A stretch of DNA of 64,000 bases from positions 5,892,501-5,956,500 of the forward strand of contig NZ_VIGB01000003.1 of assembly GCF_006636205.1 (NCBI RefSeq). The letters are read 5' to 3'. The position numbers and the translations under genes were made by a program. Source of the DNA: Kitasatospora acidiphila (GTDB lineage Bacteria; Actinomycetota; Actinomycetes; Streptomycetales; Streptomycetaceae). A model generated the notes under the pieces. It was not told the DNA's origin, did not search any database, and saw only the letters and a list, made by a program, of their open reading frames with translations. Every line of letters begins with the position of its first letter. The first letter of the stretch is position 1. Of the stretch, positions 38,443-46,104 are shown piece after piece.

Positions 38443-38496
38443 TCGATAGTGGTATCGAAACTCAAGATCGGGAAGCGTAAGTTCACGAACGTTTAC
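38443..38496 (+). promoter_or_regulatory. Inverted repeats in the permease/bioY intergenic region
   Basis: The 253-nt region 38268-38520 has no gene. It holds TCGATA-GTGG-TATCGA at 38443-38458 and GTAAGTTCACGAACGTTTAC at 38477-38496. The second contains outer GTAA/TTAC arms around GTTC-AC-GAAC, 24 nt before the bioY ATG, and partly resembles actinobacterial biotin-regulator (BioQ) half sites TGAAC and GTTAC. GTCTGGATA also occurs inverted near both ends of the region (about 38272-38280 and 38387-38395). Confidence 0.45.
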
Positions 38497-38520
38497 TTAT
38501 TCAACCGTTTGGAGGCTCCG

Positions 38521-39123
38521 ATGGCCCTTGCCGCCGCCCCGCTCACGTCCCGCCCGGTGCTGGCCGACCTGCTGCCCGCCGCCGACAGCTGGCTCGGCGC
38601 CGCACTGCGCGAGCTGGCCCTGGTCGGCGGCGGTGCCGCGCTCACCGGCCTGGCCGCGCAGCTCTCCGTCCCCGTCCCCGGCTCGCCGGTCCCCGTCACC
38701 GGGCAGACCTTCGCCGCGCTGCTGGTCGGCACCGCCCTCGGGGCCCGCCGGGGTGCCGCCGCGCTCGCCGTCTACCTGCTGGCCGGCGTGGCGGGCCTGC
38801 CGTGGTTCGCCGAGGGCAGCTCGGGCTGGGCGATGCCCTCCTTCGGCTACGTGCTGGGCTTCGTGCTGGCCGCCGCGCTCACCGGCCTGCTGGCCCGCCG
38901 CGGCGCCGACCGCGGCCCGGTGCGCACCGCCGGCGTGATGGTGCTCGGCAACCTGGCCATCTACGCGGTCGGCGTGCCCTACCTGGCCGCCTCGCTGCAC
39001 CTCTCGCTCGCCAAGGCGGCCGACCTGGGCCTGTACCCGTACCTGGTGGGCGACGCGCTGAAGACGGCGGTCGCCATGGGCGCGCTGCCGCTGGCCTGGA
39101 AGCTGCTGGGGAAGCGGGCCTGA
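38521..39123 (+). CDS. bioY: Biotin transporter BioY (ECF S component)
   Basis: 200-aa integral membrane protein with about six helices. The family segments VPVPGSPVPVTGQTFAALLVGTALGARRGAAALAVYLLAGVAGLPWFA and GYVLGFVLAAALTGLLARRG are clear. As the substrate-binding S component it captures biotin; energising partners BioM/BioN or a shared ECF module are not in the window. ATG 38521 has GGAGG 5 nt upstream. Ends 54 nt before the rpiB promoter element. An inverted repeat upstream may be a biotin-responsive operator. Confidence 0.9.
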   Translation: MALAAAPLTSRPVLADLLPAADSWLGAALRELALVGGGAALTGLAAQLSVPVPGSPVPVTGQTFAALLVGTALGARRGAAALAVYLLAGVAGLPWFAEGSSGWAMPSFGYVLGFVLAAALTGLLARRGADRGPVRTAGVMVLGNLAIYAVGVPYLAASLHLSLAKAADLGLYPYLVGDALKTAVAMGALPLAWKLLGKRA

Positions 39124-39183
39124 CCTGACGTGGTGCCGGGGGCTTCGGCGGCACCGGGCCCCGGGCGTGCCAGACTCATGGCC

Positions 39184-39672
39184 ATGCGCGTTTACCTGGG
39201 TTCCGACCACGCCGGATACGAACTGAAGAACCACCTCGTCGAGTGGCTGACCAAGGCCGGCCACGAGCCGATCGACTGCGGCCCGCACATCTACGACGCC
39301 GAGGACGACTACCCGCCGTTCTGCCTGCGGGCCGCCGAGCGCACCGCGGCCGACCCGGAGGCGCTGGGCATCGTGATCGGCGGCTCGGGCAACGGCGAGC
39401 AGATCGCCGCCAACAAGGTCAAGGGCGTGCGGGCCGCCCTCGCCTGGAGCGAGCAGACCGCCGCCCTCGGCCGCGAGCACAACAACGCCAATGTGATCAG
39501 CATCGGCGGCCGGATGCACACGGTCGAGGAGGCGACCAAGTTCGTCGAGATCTTCCTCGCCACCCCGTACAGCAACGAGCCCCGGCACACCCGCCGGATC
39601 GAGATGCTCAACGTCTACGAGGCCACCGGCGAGCTGCCCCCCATCCCGGCCCACCACCCGCAGCAGGGCTGA
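39184..39672 (+). CDS. rpiB: Ribose-5-phosphate isomerase B
   Basis: Pentose phosphate enzyme (ribose-5-P to ribulose-5-P), 162 aa, RpiB/LacA/LacB family. MRVYLGSDHAGYELKNHLVEWL at the start, the anion-hole segment GIVIGGSGNGEQIAANKVKGVRAALAW, and REHNNANVISIGGRMHTVEEATKFVEIFL are all typical. The usual active-site Cys/Thr is represented by the GSGNG variant, as in other actinobacterial RpiB. ATG 39184 is preferred to ATG 39178 because CAGACT (39171-39176) is 7 nt upstream of it and homologues begin MRVYLGSDHAG. Confidence 0.92.
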   Translation: MRVYLGSDHAGYELKNHLVEWLTKAGHEPIDCGPHIYDAEDDYPPFCLRAAERTAADPEALGIVIGGSGNGEQIAANKVKGVRAALAWSEQTAALGREHNNANVISIGGRMHTVEEATKFVEIFLATPYSNEPRHTRRIEMLNVYEATGELPPIPAHHPQQG

Positions 39673-39685
39673 GGCACACCCGGGA

Positions 39686-39718
39686 CCCTGGCTGCCAGAA
39701 GTCGAGTGGCAGCCAGGG
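39686..39718. terminator. Bidirectional terminator between rpiB and the acetyltransferase gene
   Basis: 12-bp perfect inverted repeat CCCTGGCTGCCA / TGGCAGCCAGGG with a 9-nt loop. A third copy of GGCAGCCAGGGC at about 39736-39747, inside the end of the convergent gene, allows an alternative pairing. Confidence 0.8.
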
Positions 39719-39722
39719 CCTG

Positions 39723-41012
39723 TCAGAAGTTGTGCGGCAGCCAGGGCGCCACCGGCCAGCCGAACGCCGCCGAGGCCTCGGCCAGCGCCCCCGGGCGCAG
39801 CTCCCGGACCAGCCCGGCCGCCGCCAGCGCGGCCAGTGAGACGCCGCCCAGGTACGCCGAGCCCAGCTCGCGCACCGGGAGCGCCAGGTCGGCCGGCGCC
39901 TCCGTCGGCTCGCAGGCGGCCGGCTTCTCGGGCCCCGCGGCATGCAGGTGCCAGCGCCCGGTGTTCCACGGGCAGAACTCGTCCGCCACCTCCAGCACCA
40001 GGTCCACCGGCGCCGCGTAGTGCCGGGAGCGCAGCGCGTCGCCGACCTCCACCAGCCGCACGAAGAGCGCGTCCGACAGCTGCGAGCGCAGCCGCCGCGG
40101 GTCGGAGACCAGGTGCAGCAGCGGATCGTCGACCGGCAGGTTGGCCGCCACCACCGTGTCGGTCAGGTCCAGGTCCAGCAGGTAGGCCCAGAGCGCCGAC
40201 CGCGCCTCGGGAGCGGACGCCAGCACCTCGCGCACCCGCACGTCGCCGGACGGCCCGGCGTGCCCCCAGCTCATCCGGGTCGAGTAGCGGGCGAAGCCGA
40301 GCAGGGTGCCGTCCGCGCCGTCCTCGGCCAGCACGCACTGCAGCGGGGTGTGGCCCTCCCGCTCGCTCGGCGGGTCCAGCAACGGCAGCCGCTCCCAGCC
40401 CGGGAGCCGGGCCAGCATCCCCGGGCGCCGCGGCACCAGCTCGCCGTAGAGCCGCTCGCAGGCCGGTGAGGCCGCCGCCGGGTCGGCCAGCCGCAGCCGG
40501 ATCCGGCCGTCCTCGGGCCGCTCCACCCGGACCCTGGAGCGCTCCACCGTGACCCCGAGCTTCCAGGTGGCCAGGCCGTAGCCGTAGCGGCCGTAGATGG
40601 CCGGCTCGGAGGCGGTCAGCACCGCCAGCGACTCGCCGCGCTCGTGGACCTCGTCCAGCTGATGGCGCATCAGCGCGGTGAGCACCCCGCGCCGCCGGTG
40701 GGTGGGCAGCACCCCGACCATGGTCACCCCGGCGGCGGGCAGCAGCGCGCCGCCCGGTACCGCCATCCGGAACGAGTAGGCGCCGGCGCCGCCGACCGGC
40801 ATGTCGCCGTCCCACACCCCCAGCGAGCGGTCGACCTCGGTCAGCGCCTGCCACAGGGCGCGGCGCTCCGGGCTCTCGTCCTCACCGAAGGCCACCTCCA
40901 GCGCGTCGTACCAGGCATCCCACTCGGCGGCCTTGAGCGTCCGCAGGGACAGCGCGTCATGGCCGGCAAGGGAACTGGCAGCCGAGGAGCGGGCTTCCGA
41001 GGACTGTGTCAT
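39723..41012 (-). CDS. Eis-like GNAT family N-acetyltransferase
   Basis: 429-aa acetyl-CoA-dependent N-acetyltransferase with the Eis layout: two GNAT domains and a C-terminal SCP2-like domain. Acetyl-CoA motif VGVLPTHRRRGVLTALM is in the first domain. EPAIYGRYGYG holds the proton-donor Tyr region, and the protein ends in Phe, whose carboxylate is catalytic in Mycobacterium Eis (family knowledge). Eis proteins acetylate aminoglycosides at several amines and some protein lysines; the natural substrate here is unknown. The start ATG lies inside an 18-bp perfect palindrome, and the 5' leader must be very short. Confidence 0.85.
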   Translation of the reverse strand: MTQSSEARSSAASSLAGHDALSLRTLKAAEWDAWYDALEVAFGEDESPERRALWQALTEVDRSLGVWDGDMPVGGAGAYSFRMAVPGGALLPAAGVTMVGVLPTHRRRGVLTALMRHQLDEVHERGESLAVLTASEPAIYGRYGYGLATWKLGVTVERSRVRVERPEDGRIRLRLADPAAASPACERLYGELVPRRPGMLARLPGWERLPLLDPPSEREGHTPLQCVLAEDGADGTLLGFARYSTRMSWGHAGPSGDVRVREVLASAPEARSALWAYLLDLDLTDTVVAANLPVDDPLLHLVSDPRRLRSQLSDALFVRLVEVGDALRSRHYAAPVDLVLEVADEFCPWNTGRWHLHAAGPEKPAACEPTEAPADLALPVRELGSAYLGGVSLAALAAAGLVRELRPGALAEASAAFGWPVAPWLPHNF

Positions 41013-41021
41013 ATGACACAG
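41004..41021. promoter_or_regulatory. 18-bp perfect palindrome over the acetyltransferase start codon
   Basis: CTGTGTCATATGACACAG. The ATG of the minus-strand gene (41012-41010) is at its centre. Such a symmetric site is a probable operator for a dimeric repressor. The rest of 41013-41247 has no gene. Confidence 0.65.
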
Positions 41022-41247
41022 CTATCACTCGTACACGCGTGCCGCGAGCCCTTCCGGTCGTGCGGCGCGCGGGCGCGGGCCCGCAACCCCCGGCGCGCCC
41101 GGGACCGCGGGCGCCCCAACTTGCCTCCCAAGGATGCCTGATGAGCCTTTGGCGGCCCGGTACGCCCGGCCGAAACCGTGCGCCCCGGCGGCGCTCAGGT
41201 GAACGGCCGTCGACGCGACCGGCTCCCGCTGGATAAGGTCGGGGCCC

Positions 41248-42471
41248 ATGGCTGGCAGCACACCGGGCTCCAGGCCCCAGACGAGTGCGAACGGGGCGGC
41301 CCCCGCGGACCCCCTGACGGCCCGGTTGCGCAAGCGCCTCTACCGGGCCCGCCGCACCATGCGCCGGACCGGCGTGGACTACTTCCGCGGCGACGGCGCC
41401 GACTGGCTGGCCTTCACGGTGCTGCTGCTCCTGGTGCCGCTGCTGGTGACCCTCAACGTCTGGCTGCCGGCCTGGGTGCCGCCCACCGCGCTGGTGCTGC
41501 CGATCCTGGCCGGCGCGCTGCTGCTGCGCCCGGTCTCGCTCGTGCTGCTCTACGCCACCGCGGCGCTCGGCCTGTCCACCGAGTCGGTGATCCACACCGG
41601 TGAGCGGGCCGCCAGCGACCGCCCGGAGGCCTATGTCTTCGGGGTCACGCCCGGCGCCGCCCTGGTGGTCGGCGCGGTCGGGGTGGCCGGGCTGCTGCTC
41701 GCCCAGTTCCGCAGCCGCGTCGGGGTGCCCTGGCGCAGCGGCGGCTCGATGCTCTTCGACCTGCGCGAGCGGCTCAAGGTGCAGAGCAAGGTGCCCGACC
41801 TGCCGACCGGTTGGCACGCCGACATGTCGCTGCGCCCGGCCGGTGGCCAGTCCTTCTCCGGCGACTTCGTGGTGGCGGCCCGCACGGGGCCGGGGCGGCG
41901 GATGCTGGAAGTCGTGCTGGCCGACGTCTCGGGCAAGGGCATGGACGCCGGCTCCCGGGCGCTGCTGCTCTCCGGGGCCTTCGGCGGGCTGCTCGGCTCG
42001 CTGCCGCCGCACGACTTCCTGCCGGCGGCCAACGGCTACCTGCTGCGCCAGGACTGGGAGGAGGGCTTCGCCAGCGCCGTCCACCTGGCCCTGGACCTGG
42101 ACACGGGGGAGTACGAGCTGCTCTCGGCCGGCCATCTGCCGGGCATGCAGCGCCTCGCCGGGGCCGGGCGCTGGGAGAGCAAGGAGGCCACCGAGGGTCC
42201 GCTGCTGGGCCTCTACGACGGGGCCAAGTTCGAAGGCGTGCGCGGCCGTCTGGGCCCCGGTGACGTGCTGATGCTCTGCACCGACGGGATGGTCGAGGCG
42301 CCGGGCCGGGATCTGGCCGAGGGCATGGACCGGCTGATGGGCGAGGCCGACCGGTTGGTGGCCGGCGGCCAGTTGGGGCAGCACAGCGGCGGTGCGGCGG
42401 GCCGGCTGATCGAGACGGTGGCCAAGGACATCAACGACGACCGCGCGGTGCTGCTGCTCTGGCGCCGCTGA
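41248..42471 (+). CDS. PP2C/SpoIIE-type protein serine/threonine phosphatase, membrane-bound
   Basis: 407 aa. N-terminal cytoplasmic tail, then about three or four helices (residues about 52-150: WLAFTVLLLLVPLLVTLNVWL, ALVLPILAGALLLRPVSLVLLYA, PGAALVVGAVGVAGLLLA) and a C-terminal RsbU/SpoIIE phosphatase domain. Metal-binding acids are in GGQSFSGDFVVAA (the GDF motif), VLADVSGKGMDAG and LCTDGMVEAPG, ending NDDRAVLLLWRR. Such phosphatases dephosphorylate anti-sigma antagonists and free alternative sigma factors; no anti-sigma or antagonist gene is adjacent. TAAGGT at 41234-41239 lies 8 nt before the ATG, suggesting a leaderless mRNA. Confidence 0.9.
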   Translation: MAGSTPGSRPQTSANGAAPADPLTARLRKRLYRARRTMRRTGVDYFRGDGADWLAFTVLLLLVPLLVTLNVWLPAWVPPTALVLPILAGALLLRPVSLVLLYATAALGLSTESVIHTGERAASDRPEAYVFGVTPGAALVVGAVGVAGLLLAQFRSRVGVPWRSGGSMLFDLRERLKVQSKVPDLPTGWHADMSLRPAGGQSFSGDFVVAARTGPGRRMLEVVLADVSGKGMDAGSRALLLSGAFGGLLGSLPPHDFLPAANGYLLRQDWEEGFASAVHLALDLDTGEYELLSAGHLPGMQRLAGAGRWESKEATEGPLLGLYDGAKFEGVRGRLGPGDVLMLCTDGMVEAPGRDLAEGMDRLMGEADRLVAGGQLGQHSGGAAGRLIETVAKDINDDRAVLLLWRR

Positions 42472-42859
42472 GGCCCGCCCGCACCGAGCCCGTTGACGCT
42501 CAAGCGACTGCGCAAGTGAATGTCAATGGCCAGTGGTGATCTTCGGCCAATCTCCCCAGCGGTCACGAACCGGCGGTGGGTCTACGAACGGCCCGGTCGG
42601 GCACCCCCGGCCGACGGACCGTCAGGTTTCGTCGGCTATCGTCTCGGTCGGCGGAAACTCGTCCCACATCGCAGGACTTTTGGCACGCGTCACTGGCAAG
42701 TCCTTTACGCAGTCGGCACGGTCGACCACACTGAGTCCGGGCGGGACTGGCCGGAACTCGGGGGCGATCGGGTGTGCTTGGGGCCGACGGGTGCCGCCGC
42801 GGGGACCTTCGGGCAGGCCGTGGTCCGTTCCGCCACGACATGTGAGGAAGTGAGTCCGG
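42472..42859 (+). other. Intergenic region without recognisable gene
   Basis: 388 nt between the phosphatase gene and a small membrane protein gene. Base use is less GC-rich than in the flanking genes, and no frame has convincing codon bias or homology. I see no clear hairpin or operator. It presumably contains the promoter for 42860. Confidence 0.5.
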
Positions 42860-43057
42860 GTGGCACTCTCCGTCTCTGCGCTGGTCCTGTTCGGCGTGAT
42901 GATGATCATCTTCATCCGCTCCGGGTCCATCAAGTGGCCGCACGCCATCGTGGCCACGCTCTTCGGCTTCATGCTCAACCAGTCGACCCAGCTGTCGAAG
43001 CCGATCCAGGACTTCCTGACCTCGGTCGCCAACACGCTGGGCAAGATGACCAACTGA
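42860..43057 (+). CDS. Small membrane protein of unknown function
   Basis: 65-aa protein: an N-terminal helix (LSVSALVLFGVMMIIFI), a short basic turn (RSGSIKWPHA) and a second hydrophobic stretch (IVATLFGFMLNQS), then an amphipathic tail. Not recognised. Support: GTG start with GAGGAAG 9 nt upstream and strong third-position GC. The pattern of a small two-segment membrane protein is frequent in Streptomyces, some encoded by integrative-element transfer loci, but nothing else here suggests such an element. Confidence 0.6.
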   Translation: MALSVSALVLFGVMMIIFIRSGSIKWPHAIVATLFGFMLNQSTQLSKPIQDFLTSVANTLGKMTN

Positions 43058-43088
43058 CGTAGCGGCACTGACGTAGCGGCGGGGCGGC

Positions 43089-43898
43089 CTACTGCCCCGC
43101 CCGTCTGGCCTGCCACCAACGGCTCAGCCGGCCGCGGCGAACGGTCCGCGCATCGACCTCGGCCCGGGCCGGCTCGGCGGTGGCGACGGCCGGCGGCTCG
43201 GCTTCGGCGGTCCGCACCGCCGCCAGGGTGCCGCCCTCGGCGGTCAGCAGCACGAACAGCCGCGCCCAGCAGAAGCGTTCGGCGCGCGGCCAGTCCAGTG
43301 CGCCCAGTGCCCGGGAGGCGGCGGGGCAGACCGTGCCGTTCACCCTGACCTCGGCCACCTCGTCGCCGGCCCGGCCGCCGAAGAAGAGCTTCACGCCGTT
43401 CAGTCGCGGGTCGGTCAGTTCCGGTGCCAGTGCCGGTGCCAGGGCGGGCAGCAGCTCGTGCTCGCCCAGCCAGCCGGTCAACCGCTCGCTCTGGAACCCG
43501 AACACGGTGGCCGGCCCCTGCACCGCGTGCCAGCCGGGCAGTTCGGCGATGCGGCGGTGGTCGCCGTAGCGGCCCCGGTGGTCCAGCAGTTCGACCACGG
43601 CGGCCGCGGTGGTGCCGGCCCACATCCGCACCGCGCTGTCCAGCTTCTCGGTCTCGGTGGTGCCCAGCCCCGCCGCGCAGTCCCAGACCACCGGTGCGTC
43701 GGCGCTGCCCAGCCGGAGCACGAACCCGAGGTCCACATGGCCGCTGCCGCCGCCCTCCCCGGCGTGCTCGCGGATCGCCACCGCAGTGGTCCCGGGGCCG
43801 CGCACCACGGCGCCGTCGATGGTGAACTCCCGGTCGTAGCGGGCCATTTCGCGCACCACACCGCGCTGTATGACCGCCAGCCGCTGCTCGGCGTCCAC
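43089..43898 (-). CDS. Hypothetical protein, possibly DUF6348
   Basis: 269-aa cytoplasmic protein, no membrane segments. Sequence landmarks: GHVDLGFVLRLG, VVWDCAAGLGTTETEKLDSAVRMWAGTTAAAVVELLDHRGRYGDHRR, GWHAVQGPATVFGFQSERLTGWLGEHELLPAL, VKLFFGGRAGDEVAEVRVNG. These recall the streptomycete family labelled DUF6348 (from memory). The ending is basic (RRGRLSRWWQARRAG). Function unknown. GTG 43898 with GGAGGG 8 nt upstream is preferred to GTG 43916. It lies between the small membrane protein gene, with which it converges, and tRNA-Gly. Confidence 0.6.
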   Translation of the reverse strand: MDAEQRLAVIQRGVVREMARYDREFTIDGAVVRGPGTTAVAIREHAGEGGGSGHVDLGFVLRLGSADAPVVWDCAAGLGTTETEKLDSAVRMWAGTTAAAVVELLDHRGRYGDHRRIAELPGWHAVQGPATVFGFQSERLTGWLGEHELLPALAPALAPELTDPRLNGVKLFFGGRAGDEVAEVRVNGTVCPAASRALGALDWPRAERFCWARLFVLLTAEGGTLAAVRTAEAEPPAVATAEPARAEVDARTVRRGRLSRWWQARRAGQ

Positions 43899-44001
43899 CG
43901 GCCCGCCCTCCCTCACCGCAATCGAACGTCTGTCGAGGCTAGCGGGGTCGAGCCGCCATGTTCCAGTTGTGAAGGCCCTGGTGGTCGACGGGCCGGAAAC
44001 G

Positions 44002-44038
44002 CCGACGGCCCCGGCTCGCTGGGAGCCGGGGCCGTCGG
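44002..44038 (-). terminator. tRNA-Gly terminator
   Basis: 16-bp perfect inverted repeat CCGACGGCCCCGGCTC / GAGCCGGGGCCGTCGG, 5-nt loop, 10 nt past the tRNA-Gly 3' end on the minus strand. Confidence 0.85.
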
Positions 44039-44047
44039 TGCTGCGAG

Positions 44048-44118
44048 AGCGGGTGACGAGAATCGAACTCGCGTGACTAGTTTGGAAGACTAGGGCTCTA
44101 CCATTGAGCTACACCCGC
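44048..44118 (-). tRNA. tRNA-Gly (anticodon UCC)
   Basis: 71-nt tRNA. Acceptor GCGGGTG pairs with CACCCGC, D arm GCTCAATGGTAGAGC, anticodon arm CTAGT-CTTCCAA-ACTAG with anticodon TCC, T arm GCGAGTTCGATTCTCGT. The 3' CCA is not encoded. Divergent from tRNA-Pro. Confidence 0.95.
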
Positions 44119-44139
44119 CGGTCCGTGTGGACGGGGAAC

Positions 44140-44201
44140 AGCGTACCCGATCCGGTGGGCTGTCGAATATCTGCGAACCGACGATCGACGCCGTGTACGC
44201 T
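44140..44201. promoter_or_regulatory. Divergent tRNA promoters
   Basis: Identical -10-like hexamers TACGCT in both directions: 44145-44140 on the minus strand for tRNA-Gly and 44196-44201 on the plus strand for tRNA-Pro. They lie 21 and 16 nt from the mature 5' ends. Confidence 0.6.
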
Positions 44202-44217
44202 CTCTCTCGCGTGAATG

Positions 44218-44294
44218 CGGGGTGTGGCGCAGTTTGGTAGCGCGTCCGCTTTGGGAGCGGAAGGCCGTCGGTTCGAATCCGGTCACCCCGACCA
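44218..44294 (+). tRNA. tRNA-Pro (anticodon UGG)
   Basis: 77 nt including an encoded CCA. Acceptor CGGGGTG pairs with CACCCCG, D arm GGCGCAGTTTGGTAGCGC, anticodon arm TCCGC-TTTGGGA-GCGGA with anticodon TGG, T arm TCGGTTCGAATCCGG. Lies upstream of tig. Confidence 0.96.
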
Positions 44295-44314
44295 GCCAGT
44301 TTCGTGGTACCCGG

Positions 44315-44320
44315 TAGGAT
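44315..44320 (+). promoter_or_regulatory. -10-like element for tig
   Basis: TAGGAT about 210 nt upstream of tig, just after tRNA-Pro. It implies a long (about 205-nt) leader that otherwise shows no gene. Confidence 0.4.
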
Positions 44321-44531
44321 GGTTCGCTGGTGGTCCCGGCCCTCGGGCCGACCGCCCAGGGTGACAGAGTCCCCAAGCAGCCCCTGACCGGGGCCGGGTC
44401 GCTCGCCGTCCACCCCATACGGGAGATGCCGCACCAGGTGGCTCATCACCCGTCTGCCCGGCCCGCGGCCCCGCGAGGGGACTCGGTCCGGACCAGACAA
44501 GCCGACCGCAAGCCCCATAGGAGACCTAACC

Positions 44532-45932
44532 GTGAAGAGCGCCGTCGAGACTCTGAACCCGACCCGGGTTCGACTCACCGTCGAGGTGCCCTTCGAGGAG
44601 CTCAAGCCCAGCCTCGACGCGGCGTACAAGAAGATCAACCAGCAGGTCACGGTTCCCGGCTTCCGGAAGGGCAAGATCCCGAACCGGGTCATCGACCAGC
44701 GGTTCGGCCGCGCTGCCGTGCTGGAGGAGACCGTCAACGACGCCCTCCCGCGCTTCTACACGCAGGCCGTCGACGAGAACAAGGTCGAGGTCCTCGGTCA
44801 GCCCGACATCACGGACATCAAGGGCGTCGAGGACCTCGACGCCAACGGCCTGACCTTCACCGCCGAGGTGGACGTCCGTCCGGAGATCACCCTGCCCGAC
44901 TTCGCCGAGATCTCGGTCGAGGTCGACGCCGTCGCGGTGACCGACGAGGACATCGACAAGTCGCTCGAGCAGCTGCGCGAGCGCTTCTCGTCGGTCAAGG
45001 ACGTCGAGCGCGCCGCCGCCGCCGGTGACATCGTCGTGGTGGACCTGGAGGCCAAGGTCGACGGCGAGGTGCCGGAGGACGGCACCGCCACCGGCGTGAG
45101 CTACGAGATCGGCTCCGGCCGCCTGCTGGACGGCATCGACGAGGCCGTCATCGGCCTGTCGGCCGGCGAGGCGAAGACCTTCACCACCGAGCTCAAGGGC
45201 GGCTCCCAGGCCGGCAAGAGCTCCGAGGTGACCGTCACCGTCACCGCGGTCCAGGAGAAGGAGCTGCCCGAGCTGGACGACGAGTTCGCCCAGCTGGCCA
45301 GCGAGTTCGACACCCTGGAGGAGCTGCGCGCCGACTCGGTCAAGCGACTGGGCCGGATGAAGGAGTTCGACCAGGCCACGCAGGCCCAGGAGAAGGTCCT
45401 CGACGCCCTGCTGGCGAAGATCGAGATCGAGTTCCCGGAGAAGCTCCTCAAGGACGAGGTCGAGACCCGCAAGCACAACCTGGAGCACCACCAGCTGCAG
45501 CCGATGGGCCAGACGCTGGAGAGCTACCTCGCCGCTCAGGGCAAGACCGTCGAGGAGTTCGACGCGGACACCGAGGAGCAGGCCAAGAAGGGCATCAAGA
45601 CCCAGTTCGTGCTGGACGAGATCGTGGCCAAGGAGGAGGTGGGCGTCGACCAGCAGGAGCTCACCGAGCACCTGATCCGCCGCGCCGCCGGCTCCGGCCT
45701 GACCCCGGACCAGTTCGCCCAGCAGATCGTCTCCAACCAGCAGGTTCCGCTGCTGGTCGGCGAGGTCGCCCGGGGCAAGGCGCTGGCCCTGGTGGTCGAG
45801 GCCGCCACGGTGACCGACAGCAACGGTGAGGTCGTCAACTTCGACGAAGATGACGAGGCGGCCGAGGACACTGCCGCCGAGGCCACCACCGAGGCCGCCG
45901 CCGAGGAGAGCACCGAGTCGACCGAGGCCTGA
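44532..45932 (+). CDS. tig: Trigger factor
   Basis: Ribosome-associated chaperone and peptidyl-prolyl isomerase for nascent chains, 466 aa. N-terminal ribosome-binding domain with signature GFRKGK at 43-48 (TVPGFRKGKIPNRVIDQRFG); central FKBP-like domain (AAGDIVVVDLEAKVDGE, then YEIGSGRLLDGIDEAVIGLSAGEAKTF); helical C-terminal chaperone arms; then an acidic Asp/Glu/Ala tail (about 430-466) typical of actinobacteria. GTG start with AGGAG 8 nt upstream. Located directly before clpP1, clpP2 and clpX, the conserved arrangement. Confidence 0.96.
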   Translation: MKSAVETLNPTRVRLTVEVPFEELKPSLDAAYKKINQQVTVPGFRKGKIPNRVIDQRFGRAAVLEETVNDALPRFYTQAVDENKVEVLGQPDITDIKGVEDLDANGLTFTAEVDVRPEITLPDFAEISVEVDAVAVTDEDIDKSLEQLRERFSSVKDVERAAAAGDIVVVDLEAKVDGEVPEDGTATGVSYEIGSGRLLDGIDEAVIGLSAGEAKTFTTELKGGSQAGKSSEVTVTVTAVQEKELPELDDEFAQLASEFDTLEELRADSVKRLGRMKEFDQATQAQEKVLDALLAKIEIEFPEKLLKDEVETRKHNLEHHQLQPMGQTLESYLAAQGKTVEEFDADTEEQAKKGIKTQFVLDEIVAKEEVGVDQQELTEHLIRRAAGSGLTPDQFAQQIVSNQQVPLLVGEVARGKALALVVEAATVTDSNGEVVNFDEDDEAAEDTAAEATTEAAAEESTESTEA

Positions 45933-45955
45933 GCCCGGTCGCCACGCGATGCCTG

Positions 45956-45990
45956 AACGGGCCCGGACGCTGCACGCGTCCGGGCCCGTT
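45956..45990 (+). terminator. tig terminator
   Basis: 15-bp perfect inverted repeat AACGGGCCCGGACGC / GCGTCCGGGCCCGTT with loop TGCAC, 23 nt after the stop, ending in TT. Confidence 0.9.
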
Positions 45991-46008
45991 CCCGTACCAC
46001 GGCACCTG

Positions 46009-46022
46009 CGCTGACAGCGAAC
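46009..46022 (+). promoter_or_regulatory. ClgR-type operator upstream of clpP1
   Basis: CGCTGACAGCGAAC fits the core CGCYNANRGCG followed by WWS of the ClgR consensus known from corynebacteria; ClgR activates clpP1P2 in Streptomyces too. A -10-like TAGGGT at 46061-46066 puts the box about 58 bp upstream of the presumed transcription start, a usual distance for an activator. Confidence 0.7.
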
Positions 46023-46104
46023 AGTTCTGTGTGAGGGATTCCCGGGCTCCGGCTGAGCGTTAGGGTCGACGAAAGCAAGCTAAACCGACTGAGCAGGTGG
46101 CTAA

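Noticed and set aside
42860..43057. Integrative element transfer gene
   Set aside because: The small membrane protein resembles such genes only in size and hydrophobicity; no integrase, repeats or attachment site at the nearby tRNA genes.
44048..44294. tRNA attachment site for a mobile element
   Set aside because: Both tRNA genes are intact and flanked by core genes in the usual order; no duplicated tRNA 3' end found in the window.
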